This document shows positions 1 through 5,988 of a stretch of DNA of 5,988 nucleotides, in pieces; the first letter of the stretch is position 1, and each line of letters starts with the position of its first letter. The stretch is from Desulfovibrionaceae bacterium (GTDB taxonomy: Bacteria; Pseudomonadota; Gammaproteobacteria; Burkholderiales; Burkholderiaceae_C): positions 1 through 5,988 of the forward strand of contig WRJY01000179.1 of assembly GCA_009778355.1 (NCBI GenBank), given 5' to 3'. Both the position numbers and the translations under genes were made by a program. The notes below the pieces were generated by a model. The model did not search any database, was not told the origin of the DNA, and saw nothing but the letters and a program-made list of their open reading frames with translations.

Positions 1-137
1 CATGGCGCCCGTTGCCCCGCAAAGGCAGTGGATGCAAGGCGCAGCCGGGTTGGACACCCGGCGAGGATTTGCTTGCGCGGCAGACGCTGTCTTTGACTGC
101 CTTGCGGGTGCCATGAAAATAGTGTGAACAGGCCCTG
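1..137 (+). repeat. Dispersed inverted repeat, copy L, with a half-copy head to head at its left
   Basis: Positions 40-95 match the reverse complement of 5924-5979 with one mismatch (position 90). Positions 111-137 match the reverse complement of 5873-5899 with one mismatch (position 129). The 15 bases between the two blocks are replaced by 24 different bases in copy R. Positions 11-28 (GTTGCCCCGCAAAGGCAG) are identical to 5915-5932 in direct orientation, and 1-28 also resembles the reverse complement of about 91-115. Positions 1-115 are therefore roughly palindromic. A perfect hairpin lies at 44-62 (7-bp GC-rich stem, 5-base loop). No transposase gene and no clear target duplication are visible. 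It could be a non-autonomous element of the MITE or REP type. The family is not recognised. Confidence 0.85.
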
Positions 138-305
138 ATCGAACAGTCCGCGCGCGAAGCCGGCGTCGCTGCCTTGCCACGCCGGTCGCGGGCAAAAGCC
201 GGCATCGGGCAGGCGCTCGAAGGCGGGCAGGGCCGCAAACGCAAGCGCAGGAGATTCATGGCGGGCAATTGCCGGCGCGGGGGGCAGGGCAGCCAAGCGT
301 CGCAC
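1..305 (-). CDS. Possible partial or truncated reading frame of unknown function, divergent from smc
   Basis: Reading the minus strand from a GTG at 305-303, the frame has no stop codon to the left edge (about 101 codons). The first 55 or so codons (305 to about 138) look protein-like: the frame includes the stretches HESPALAFAALPAFERLP and DAGFCPRPAWQGSDAGFARG. About 72% of its third positions are G or C, lower than is usual for a gene of this GC content. From about 137 leftward the frame runs inside the repeat and encodes arginine- and proline-rich sequence of no recognisable family. No good ribosome site precedes the GTG, and the frame is also open upstream of it, so the start is uncertain. 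I do not recognise the product. It may be a gene whose 3' part was replaced by the repeat, a gene continuing beyond the window, or a chance open frame in GC-rich DNA. Confidence 0.3.
   Translation of the reverse strand, partial: MRRLAALPPAPAIARHESPALAFAALPAFERLPDAGFCPRPAWQGSDAGFARGLFDQGLFTLFSWHPQGSQRQRLPRKQILAGCPTRLRLASTAFAGQRAP
44..62. repeat. Perfect hairpin inside repeat copy L
   Basis: The sequence GCCGGGT-TGGAC-ACCCGGC forms a 7-bp perfect stem around a 5-base loop. The same stem is conserved in copy R at 5957-5975. No T-run follows, so it does not look like an intrinsic terminator. Its conservation in both copies suggests that structure matters to the element, although the whole core is also conserved and could explain this by itself. 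Confidence 0.7.
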
Positions 306-362
306 GGTATCATCGTCGCCTTTGCGGTTTCCTGAATTTCCGGCCTGCGGGCCCAAGCGCCG

Positions 363-3300
363 GTGCGTCTTACCTCGATCAAGCTTTCGGGCTTCAAGTC
401 CTTCGCCGAACCGACCAATTTCATGCTGCCGGGGCAACTGGTCGGCGTGGTGGGGCCCAACGGCTGCGGCAAGTCCAACATCATGGACGCCGTGCGCTGG
501 GTGCTGGGCGAGTCCAAGGCCAGCGAGTTGCGCGGCGAGTCGATGCAGGACGTGATCTTCAACGGCACCACTTCGCGCAAGCCGGCCAGCCGTTCGTCGG
601 TGGAACTGGTGTTCGACAACGGCGACCATCGCGCCGGCGGGCAGTGGAGCCAGTTCGCCGAGATTTCGGTCAAGCGCGTGCTCACGCGCGATGGCGCCAG
701 CAGCTACTACATCAACAACCAGCCGGTGCGCCGGCGCGACGTGCAGGACGTGTTTCTGGGCACGGGCCTGGGGCCGCGCGCCTACGCCATCATCGGGCAG
801 GGCACGATCAGCCGCATCATCGAATCGCGCCCGGAGGAGTTGCGCCTGTTCCTGGAAGAAGCCGCCGGCGTCAGCAAATACAAGGAGCGCCGCCGCGAGA
901 CGGAAAACCGCCTGTCGGACACGCGCGAGAACCTCACGCGGGTGGAAGACATCCTGCGCGAGCTCGGCGGCAACCTCCAGAAGCTGGAGCAGCAGGCCGA
1001 GGTGGCGCAGCAGTACCGCGGCCTGCAAGCGTCGGTGCAGCTCAAGCAGAACCAGCTCTGGCTTTTGAAGCGCGCCGAGGCCGACGAAGGCCAGGCCCGC
1101 CTGAAGCACGAGGCCGACAAGGCCGCCACCGAGCTGGAGTCGCGCATCGCCGATCTGCGCCACGTCGAGGCCGATCTCGAAACCATCCGCCAGGCGCACT
1201 ATGCGGCGGGCGATCAGGTCAACCAGGCGCAGGGCCTGCTGTACGAGGCCAGCGCCGAGGTGGGCCGGCTGGAGGCCGAGATTCGCTTTGTCGTCGAGGG
1301 CCGCCAGCGCGCCGAGGCGCGGCTGGCGCAACTGAAGGAGCAGATGGCCCAATGGGCCGCGCGCCGCGCCGACGCCGAGGCCGAGACCGAACAACTGGCC
1401 GGGCAGAGCGCCCAGGCCGAGGATCAGGCCATGACGCTGGCCGCGCAGCTTCAGGAGCAGCAGCAGGCGCTGCCCGATCTGCAAGAGGCGCTGCGCCAGG
1501 CGCAGGCCGAGGCCAGCCGGCAGCGCGGCGCCGTGGCGCAGGTGCAGCAGCAGATTCAGGTGCTGGCCGCCGAGCAGCGCGGCATCGAGGAGCAGACGCG
1601 CCAGTTCGATGCGCGGCGCGAGCGGCTCGGCGCCGACCGCAACGCGCTGGCCGCGCCGGACGAGCAGCGCCTGGTCAATCTGCAAGCGCAGCTTGCCGCC
1701 GCGCAGGAGACTGCCGAAGTGGCCGATGCGCGCCTGCACGAGTTGCAGGACAGCGCGCCGCAACTCGACGAGGCGCGCGGCGCGGCGCAGCAGGCCGTTA
1801 ACGCCGAATCGGCCCGTCAGGCCGATTTGTCGGCGCGGCTGGAGGCGCTGAAGGCGCTGCAAGAGCGCGTCAAGACCGATGGCAAGCTCAAGCCCTGGCT
1901 TGCCAGGCACGGGCTGGATGGGTTGCAGGGGCTGTGGCACCGCCTTCACGTCGAAGCCGGCTGGGAAGCGGCCCTGGAGGCCGCGCTGCGCGAGCGCATG
2001 TCGGCGCTGGAAGTCAGCCGCCTGGACATGGTGCGCGCTTTCGCCGCCGACGCGCCGCCCGCCAAATTGAGCTTCTACAGTCTGCCCGGCGCCGCCGCGC
2101 CCGAGCGCGCTGGGGCGCTGCCGCGCCTGTCCGATTTGCTGCGTCTGGCCGATGCCGGGCAGAAAGCCCTGCTGGCCGGCTGGCTCAGTGGCTGCTACAC
2201 CGCCGCCACGCTGGAAGACGCGCTGGCCCAGCGCGCGCAGTTGCAGCCCGGCGAGGCCATTTACGTGCCCAGCGGCCACGGCGTGAGCGCGCACAGCGTC
2301 AGCTTCTACGCGCCGGATTCCGAGCAGGCCGGCCTGCTGGCGCGCCAGCAGGAGATCGAGAACCTGGAAAAGCAGTTGCGCGCGCAAGCCCTCATCGGCG
2401 AAGAGGCGCGCAGCGCGCTCATCAGGGCCGAGGCCGCGTACACCGACGCCGCGCAGCGCCTGGTCGCGGCGCGGCGCGAGGCGGGTGAGGCGCGGCAGCG
2501 CGCGCACGAGACGCAGGTCGAGACCTTGCGCCTGACCCAACTGGCCGAGCAGACCCGCGCGCGCACCGAACAGATCGCCGCCGACCTGGCCGAGGTCGAT
2601 GCGGCGTTGCACGCGCTGCAAGAGCGCCGCGTTACCGCCGAGGCGCGTTTTGAAGAACTGGACATGCAGCTTGCCGACACGCAGGAGCGCCATGCGCAGT
2701 TGGACGAGCGCGTGACCGATGCCGAACGCCAGTTGAGCGAAGCGCGCGCGCAGCAGCACGCCCTGGAGCGCCAGTCGCAGGAAGCCGCCTTTGCCCAGCG
2801 CAGCCTGGATGCGCGGCGCGGCGAGCTGGCGCGCATCGTCGATACCGCCGCCCAGCAATCAGCCGGCATCGACTCCGAGCAGCAGCGCGCGCAAGAGGAA
2901 CTCACCCGCCTGACCGACGCCGCCGCGCAGGCCGGCCTGCAATCGGCGCTGGCCCTCAAGCTGGAACGCGAACAGGCGCTGGGCGCGCTGCGCAGCGCCT
3001 ACGACGACCTGACCGCCAAGCTGCGCGCCAGCGACGAACGCCGCCTGACGCTGGAGCGCGAACTCGACCCGATGCGCCAGCGCATCACCGACCTGCAACT
3101 CAAGGAGCAGGCCGCGCGCCTGGGCGCCGGGCAGTACACCCAATTGCTGGCCGACGCCCAGGCCGATCTGGAGGCGGTGGCCCGCTCCATCGAGGAAGGC
3201 AACGTGCGCCTGGCCGGCCTGCAAGGCGAGATCGACCGCCTGCACCAGGAGGTTCAGGCGCTGGGCGCCGTCAACCTGGCGGCGCTGGACGAACTGGCCG

Positions 3301-3878
3301 CCGCGCGCGAGAGAAAGCAATTTCTGGACGCGCAATCGGCTGACCTGACCGAGGCCATGACCACCCTCGAAGACGCCATCCGCAAGATCGACGCCGAAAC
3401 GCGCGAGTTGCTGGCGGGCACCTTCAACACCGTCAACGGACACTTTGGCCGCATGTTCCCCGAACTGTTCGGCGGCGGCCAGGCCAGGCTGGTGATGACG
3501 GGCGAGGAAATCCTCGACGCCGGGGTGCAGGTCATGGCCCAGCCGCCGGGCAAGAAGAACCAGACCATCCACCTGCTGTCGGGCGGCGAAAAGGCGCTGA
3601 CCGCCATCGCGCTGGTGTTCGCCATCTTCCAGCTCAACCCGGCGCCGTTCTGCCTGCTCGACGAAGTGGACGCGCCGCTGGACGACGCCAATACCGAGCG
3701 TTACACCAGGCTGGTCACGCGCATGAGCGGGCAGGGCACGCAGTTTTTGTTCATCAGCCACAACAAGATCGCCATGGAAATGGCCCAGCAGCTCATCGGC
3801 GTGACCATGCAGGAGCAGGGCGTTTCGCGTATCGTGGCGGTGGACATGGAAAGCGCCGTGGGGATGGCCGAAGCATGA
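363..3878 (+). CDS. smc: Chromosome partition/condensation protein SMC
   Basis: SMC is the ATPase of the bacterial SMC-ScpAB condensin. It extrudes and compacts DNA loops and helps sister chromosomes separate. The 1171-residue product has the full family layout. The N-terminal ATPase half (about 1-160) carries Walker A GPNGCGKS at 31-38 and a Q-loop region with ISRIIESRPEELR near 149. The first coiled-coil arm spans about 165-515, the hinge about 515-655 and the returning arm about 655-1010. The C-terminal half has signature LSGGEK (1072-1077), Walker B FCLLDE (1096-1101), a D-loop (DAPLDDAN) and an H-loop with FLFISHNK. The GTG start is chosen because MRLTSIKLSGFKSF is the usual SMC N terminus and an in-frame TGA lies at 333-335. 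No clear Shine-Dalgarno site precedes it. zipA follows after 34 bases. The partners ScpA and ScpB are not in the window. Confidence 0.97.
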   Translation: MRLTSIKLSGFKSFAEPTNFMLPGQLVGVVGPNGCGKSNIMDAVRWVLGESKASELRGESMQDVIFNGTTSRKPASRSSVELVFDNGDHRAGGQWSQFAEISVKRVLTRDGASSYYINNQPVRRRDVQDVFLGTGLGPRAYAIIGQGTISRIIESRPEELRLFLEEAAGVSKYKERRRETENRLSDTRENLTRVEDILRELGGNLQKLEQQAEVAQQYRGLQASVQLKQNQLWLLKRAEADEGQARLKHEADKAATELESRIADLRHVEADLETIRQAHYAAGDQVNQAQGLLYEASAEVGRLEAEIRFVVEGRQRAEARLAQLKEQMAQWAARRADAEAETEQLAGQSAQAEDQAMTLAAQLQEQQQALPDLQEALRQAQAEASRQRGAVAQVQQQIQVLAAEQRGIEEQTRQFDARRERLGADRNALAAPDEQRLVNLQAQLAAAQETAEVADARLHELQDSAPQLDEARGAAQQAVNAESARQADLSARLEALKALQERVKTDGKLKPWLARHGLDGLQGLWHRLHVEAGWEAALEAALRERMSALEVSRLDMVRAFAADAPPAKLSFYSLPGAAAPERAGALPRLSDLLRLADAGQKALLAGWLSGCYTAATLEDALAQRAQLQPGEAIYVPSGHGVSAHSVSFYAPDSEQAGLLARQQEIENLEKQLRAQALIGEEARSALIRAEAAYTDAAQRLVAARREAGEARQRAHETQVETLRLTQLAEQTRARTEQIAADLAEVDAALHALQERRVTAEARFEELDMQLADTQERHAQLDERVTDAERQLSEARAQQHALERQSQEAAFAQRSLDARRGELARIVDTAAQQSAGIDSEQQRAQEELTRLTDAAAQAGLQSALALKLEREQALGALRSAYDDLTAKLRASDERRLTLERELDPMRQRITDLQLKEQAARLGAGQYTQLLADAQADLEAVARSIEEGNVRLAGLQGEIDRLHQEVQALGAVNLAALDELAAARERKQFLDAQSADLTEAMTTLEDAIRKIDAETRELLAGTFNTVNGHFGRMFPELFGGGQARLVMTGEEILDAGVQVMAQPPGKKNQTIHLLSGGEKALTAIALVFAIFQLNPAPFCLLDEVDAPLDDANTERYTRLVTRMSGQGTQFLFISHNKIAMEMAQQLIGVTMQEQGVSRIVAVDMESAVGMAEA

Positions 3879-3896
3879 TTCATGGTCTTGAAACAG

Positions 3897-3902
3897 AAGG
3901 AG
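3897..3902 (+). promoter_or_regulatory. Ribosome binding site that bears on the zipA start
   Basis: AAGGAG lies 4 bases before GTG 3907 and 10 bases before ATG 3913. Four bases is tight for initiation and ten is at the long end of normal. With the preference for ATG and the family-like N terminus MSSLQVGL, this favours ATG 3913, but GTG 3907 (adding MS) cannot be excluded. Confidence 0.6.
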
Positions 3903-3912
3903 CGCCGTGTCG

Positions 3913-4998
3913 ATGAGTTCCTTGCAAGTGGGGCTGGCGGTGGCCGGCGGACTGGTTCTGGGCGGCCTGATCGCCTACAACGCCTGGAATGCGCGCCGCA
4001 ACGAGCCGCGCCAGGCGCAACCCGATTCGCGGCCCGCGCCGCTGCCGCAGCAGCGGGCCGATCCCGTCATCGACGGCAGCGCGCCCGTGGCCGGGGATGA
4101 ACGCATCGAGCCTTCGTTCGACGCCGCCGCCGTCGCCGCGCTGCCACTGGGCCCGCTGCCAGCGCCCGAAAAGCGGCCCCGGCTGGACGCGCTGATCGAC
4201 GTCATCGCTCCCATCGCGCTGGATGGCCGCGTGCTTACCGGCGATGCGTTGCTGGCCGCGCTGCCGGCCACCCGCCGCGTGGGCAGCAAGCCGTTTGCCG
4301 TCGAGGGGCAAAACGACGCCACGCTCGAATGGGAGCCGCCCGCCGCCGGCCAGCGTTACCGCGCGCTGCAAGCCGGCGTGCAACTGGCCAACCGCGTCGG
4401 GCATTTGAACGAGATCGAGTTCTCCGAATTCGTCATGAAGACGCAGCACTACGCCGACGCCGTGGGCGGCGCGCCCGAATTTCCCGACATGCTGGAAGAA
4501 GTCGCCCGCGCGCGCGAACTCGACCAGTTCGCCAGCCAGCATGACGCGCAGCTTGGCTTCACGCTGCGCGCGCGCGGCGTCAGTTGGAGCCCCGGCTTCA
4601 TCCAGCAACAGGCGGCCAGGCTGGGCTTCGTGGCCGGCATGGCGCCGGGCCGCATGGTGCTGCCTGCCAGCGAGACCGGCCTGCCGCCCATTCTCGACCT
4701 GAGCTTCGACGCGCGGGCCGCGCTGTCCGAAGACCCGGCGCAGAGCGCCATCAAATCCATCACCCTGAACCTCGACGTGCCCCAGGTGCCCCGCGACCAG
4801 CAGCCCTTTGCCCGCCTGCGCGAAACCGCCTTTGCGCTGGCCGAGGCAATGGACGGCCTCATCACCGACGACGCCGGCCAGAGCCTGCGCCCGGAAACCA
4901 TCGACACCATCGGCGCCGACCTCGACCGGCTGTACGACATGCTGGAACAGCGCGACCTGGCCGCCGGCTCGTTTCAGGCCAGGCGCTTGTTCAGTTGA
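3913..4998 (+). CDS. zipA: Cell division protein ZipA (FtsZ-binding, membrane-anchored)
   Basis: ZipA anchors FtsZ protofilaments to the inner membrane and helps assemble the division ring. From ATG 3913 the product is 361 residues. One N-terminal membrane segment (about residues 4-24, LQVGLAVAGGLVLGGLIAYNAW) is followed by a basic stretch (NARRN) and a Pro/Ala/Gln-rich linker to about 90. The C-terminal globular part then includes SITLNLDVPQVPRDQQPFARL, AEAMDGLITDD and LDRLYDMLEQRDL, ending in ARRLFS. This matches the FtsZ-binding domain layout as I recall it for Burkholderiales, where conservation is weak, so the call rests on topology, motifs and position after smc. An alternative GTG start at 3907 adds two residues. 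It is probably in one operon with smc. The ligA gene often found next is absent. Confidence 0.83.
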   Translation: MSSLQVGLAVAGGLVLGGLIAYNAWNARRNEPRQAQPDSRPAPLPQQRADPVIDGSAPVAGDERIEPSFDAAAVAALPLGPLPAPEKRPRLDALIDVIAPIALDGRVLTGDALLAALPATRRVGSKPFAVEGQNDATLEWEPPAAGQRYRALQAGVQLANRVGHLNEIEFSEFVMKTQHYADAVGGAPEFPDMLEEVARARELDQFASQHDAQLGFTLRARGVSWSPGFIQQQAARLGFVAGMAPGRMVLPASETGLPPILDLSFDARAALSEDPAQSAIKSITLNLDVPQVPRDQQPFARLRETAFALAEAMDGLITDDAGQSLRPETIDTIGADLDRLYDMLEQRDLAAGSFQARRLFS

Positions 4999-5025
4999 AG
5001 CGACGCGCCGCGGCATGGGGGCCAC

Positions 5026-5100
5026 ATGAAGCCGCAATGGGACGTGTTTTTCAACTGGCCCCGCTATCCCTTGATTTCGCTGTACAAGGAACACCTGTAG
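5026..5100 (+). CDS. Possible 24-codon small ORF downstream of zipA
   Basis: ATG 5026 to TAG 5098-5100 encodes 24 residues, including WDVFFNWPRYPLISLY. A G-run at 5017-5021 lies 4 bases before the ATG and could act as a weak ribosome site. The composition is aromatic-rich and unlike the Ala/Arg-rich frames that occur by chance in this DNA. It is in the same frame as zipA and starts 27 bases after the zipA stop. I do not recognise it. It could be a real small peptide, the remnant of a gene lost from this spot, or chance. Confidence 0.25.
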   Translation: MKPQWDVFFNWPRYPLISLYKEHL

Positions 5101-5122
5101 CGCGGACAGCGCTCGTTTCAGG
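5094..5122 (+). terminator. Weak hairpin between convergent zipA and toxin genes
   Basis: CCTG (5094-5097) pairs with CAGG (5119-5122), and inside them AGCGC (5099-5103) pairs with GCGCT (5109-5113) around a GGACA loop. Unpaired bases separate the two stems. The convergent position suits a shared terminator, but there is no proper T-tract (only TTT at 5116-5118), so this is a weak candidate. The structure overlaps the end of the possible small ORF. Confidence 0.25.
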
Positions 5123-5125
5123 AAT

Positions 5126-5578
5126 TCAGGGGGCTGCCTGCAACGCGGCGGCGAGCATGGGCGATACCGTGGCGGCAAAGGGGTTGACCACGGTGACGCC
5201 GCCCCAGGTAAAACCGTCCTGCAAATCCTCGGACAGCAAAAGCCGGCAGCCGGCTTGCGAGGCCGCGGCGAGGATGAGCGCATCCCAAATGCCCAGTTGA
5301 TGGTCGGCGGCCAGATCGACGGCAAGAAGCATGGCCGATGGGTCGCTTGGAGCGGCGGTGAAGGCATCGCGCCACGACAGAATGGCGTTACGGGCGGTCT
5401 CGCGCGAGCGGCCCGCCTTGCGCACCAACACATGAAACAGCTCGCCCAGCGCCTGCACCGCGATCACGCCCGCGTCCGGCGGTATGCGGGCGATCAGCGC
5501 CAGCGCCTGTTCGCGCCGCTGCGCGCCGTTGACGCCTTCGGCATAAATCAGAATGCTGGTGTCCAGCGCCAGTTTCAC
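5126..5578 (-). CDS. vapC: PIN-domain ribonuclease toxin, VapC type
   Basis: PIN-domain toxins are metal-dependent RNases that block translation, and are held inactive by their cognate antitoxin. The 150-residue product begins with LALDTSILIYA. Acidic residues sit where the family has its active site: D6, E46 (in QALGELFHVL), D99 (in IWDALILAAA) and a C-terminal acidic position at D118 (LLLSEDLQDG). The length is slightly above the common 130-140. The start is GTG at 5578-5576 and overlaps the antitoxin stop codon in the four bases GTGA. GAGG at 5586-5583 and GAGGA at 5592-5588 provide ribosome sites inside the antitoxin gene. The set of acidic residues appears complete, so the toxin is probably intact. 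It is encoded convergently with zipA. The RNA target cannot be told from the sequence. Confidence 0.9.
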   Translation of the reverse strand: MKLALDTSILIYAEGVNGAQRREQALALIARIPPDAGVIAVQALGELFHVLVRKAGRSRETARNAILSWRDAFTAAPSDPSAMLLAVDLAADHQLGIWDALILAAASQAGCRLLLSEDLQDGFTWGGVTVVNPFAATVSPMLAAALQAAP

Positions 5579-5823
5579 GCTGCCTCGTCCTCGTACAACT
5601 CGTCGCGGCGCACGCGCCCGATCTGAATGGCCCGCTGGGCTGCCAGCCGTTGCAGCAAAAGAGCATGAGCGGCCTGCCTGGCGGCCTCATCGCGGGCGGC
5701 GGGAACGATTCGGGCGACCGGCTTGCCGTGGCTGGTCACCACGTAGCTGCCGCCTTCGCGCACGGCGCGCAGGACGGTTGAAAAATTGCGGTTGGCCTCA
5801 GCCGCCGAGATGGCCTGTTCCAC
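5575..5823 (-). CDS. Phd/YefM-family antitoxin, partner of the PIN toxin
   Basis: This 82-residue protein has the Phd/YefM fold signature in its first 42 residues: ISAAEANRNFSTVLRAV, then GGSYVVTSHGKPVARIVP. In this family that part forms the dimer that binds operator DNA. The C-terminal tail (about 50-82), with RRDELYEDE near the end, should wrap the toxin and block its active site. The start is GTG 5823; an in-frame stop upstream and the absence of other good starts leave little choice. Only a weak GGA-type ribosome site precedes it (about 5831-5833). It is the first gene of the pair, overlaps the toxin by 4 bases, and probably represses its own promoter through the operator-like sequence upstream. 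Confidence 0.88.
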   Translation of the reverse strand: MEQAISAAEANRNFSTVLRAVREGGSYVVTSHGKPVARIVPAARDEAARQAAHALLLQRLAAQRAIQIGRVRRDELYEDEAA

Positions 5824-5837
5824 GGCGATTTCCAGAT

Positions 5838-5861
5838 GTAGTGATATTGCCTACCATCATA
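5838..5861 (-). promoter_or_regulatory. Candidate promoter -10 and operator of the toxin-antitoxin module
   Basis: On the minus strand TATGAT (5861-5856) matches five of six bases of the sigma-70 -10 box. No good -35 box is seen at normal spacing; the region where one would be expected runs into repeat copy R. Just downstream is an imperfect inverted repeat with GTAG at 5838-5841 and CTAC at 5851-5854; allowing one bulged base it extends to GATGTAG/CTACCATC. An operator overlapping the likely start of transcription would suit autorepression by a Phd-type antitoxin. The role is inferred. Confidence 0.4.
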
Positions 5862-5872
5862 CCCGCGCACTC

Positions 5873-5979
5873 CAGGGCCTATTCACACTATTTTCATGGT
5901 GCCTTGCCCGAAGGGTTGCCCCGCAAAGGCAGCGTCTGCCGCGCAAGCAAATCCTCGCCGGGTGTCCAACCCGGCTGCG
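5873..5979 (-). repeat. Dispersed inverted repeat, copy R
   Basis: This is the second copy of the repeat at 1-137, in opposite orientation: 5924-5979 pairs with 40-95 (one mismatch in 56) and 5873-5899 with 111-137 (one mismatch in 27). The middle (5900-5923) differs from copy L and holds two TTGCCC-type units. The conserved hairpin lies at 5957-5975. The inner end stops about 12 bases from the candidate -10 box of the toxin-antitoxin genes. The outer end may continue past the window edge. No transposase gene accompanies it. Confidence 0.85.
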
Positions 5980-5988
5980 GTTTGCGCC

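Noticed and set aside
264..273. Perfect 10-bp palindrome GGCAATTGCC upstream of smc
   Set aside because: It is short, lies within the possible minus-strand frame and has no partner site. It is probably incidental.
308..313. TATCAT as a -10 box for smc
   Set aside because: No -35-like hexamer stands at normal spacing (about 285-290), so the match is not better than chance; the smc promoter was not located.
269..1801. A 510-codon plus-strand frame overlapping smc in another frame
   Set aside because: It is Arg/Ala/Gly-rich with no domain, and smc in the correct frame has all family motifs. It is a shadow caused by high GC.
2859..3761. A 300-codon minus-strand frame opposite the C-terminal half of smc
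   Set aside because: Its sequence mirrors the smc codons (Gln/Leu/Val-rich antisense of the coiled coil) and has no start or family support.
4584..5300. A 238-codon plus-strand frame across the zipA end and the toxin gene
   Set aside because: It crosses two well-supported genes in wrong frames and changes composition along its length.
3880..5433. A 517-codon minus-strand frame opposite zipA and running into the toxin gene
   Set aside because: It lies antisense to zipA, overlaps the PIN toxin in a different frame, and shows no domain-like pattern. It is a GC shadow.
1..5988. parS, dif, CRISPR, tRNA or rRNA signals, which the smc context made worth looking for
   Set aside because: No parS-like palindrome (TGTTTCACGTGAAACA type), regularly spaced repeats or tRNA-like cloverleaf was noticed on reading both strands.

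Overview
The window is high-GC bacterial chromosome that looks like a betaproteobacterium of the order Burkholderiales, probably the Comamonadaceae. This rests on the style of the SMC and ZipA proteins, the strong G/C bias at third codon positions, and the smc-zipA pairing. The genus is not identified.

Layout, left to right. Positions 1-137 hold a non-coding repeat (copy L) with a perfect GC-rich hairpin. Positions 1-305 also carry a minus-strand reading frame with no stop codon that leaves the window on the left; part of it (about 138-305) looks protein-like and its far part lies inside the repeat. Positions 363-3878 (+) encode the full-length chromosome-condensation ATPase SMC. After a 34-base gap, 3913-4998 (+) encodes ZipA, the membrane-anchored FtsZ-binding division protein; the two are probably co-transcribed. 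A short convergent region, 4999-5125, holds a 24-codon open frame of uncertain status and a weak hairpin. On the minus strand, 5823-5126 is a two-gene type II toxin-antitoxin module: a Phd/YefM-like antitoxin followed by a PIN-domain (VapC-type) RNase, overlapping by 4 bases. A candidate promoter and operator sit just upstream of it. Positions 5873-5979 are a second copy (R) of the left-hand repeat, in opposite orientation.

SMC compacts and segregates the chromosome and ZipA tethers FtsZ rings, so the core is a conserved chromosome-maintenance and cell-division block. In many Burkholderiales, ligA (DNA ligase) follows zipA; here the next gene is a convergent toxin-antitoxin pair, followed by the repeat. 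The whole block therefore lies between two inverted copies of one repeat, and the accessory material sits at its edges. I found no tRNA, rRNA, CRISPR array, transposase gene or obvious new multi-gene system. The most unusual material is the repeat family and what it does to the sequences beside it.
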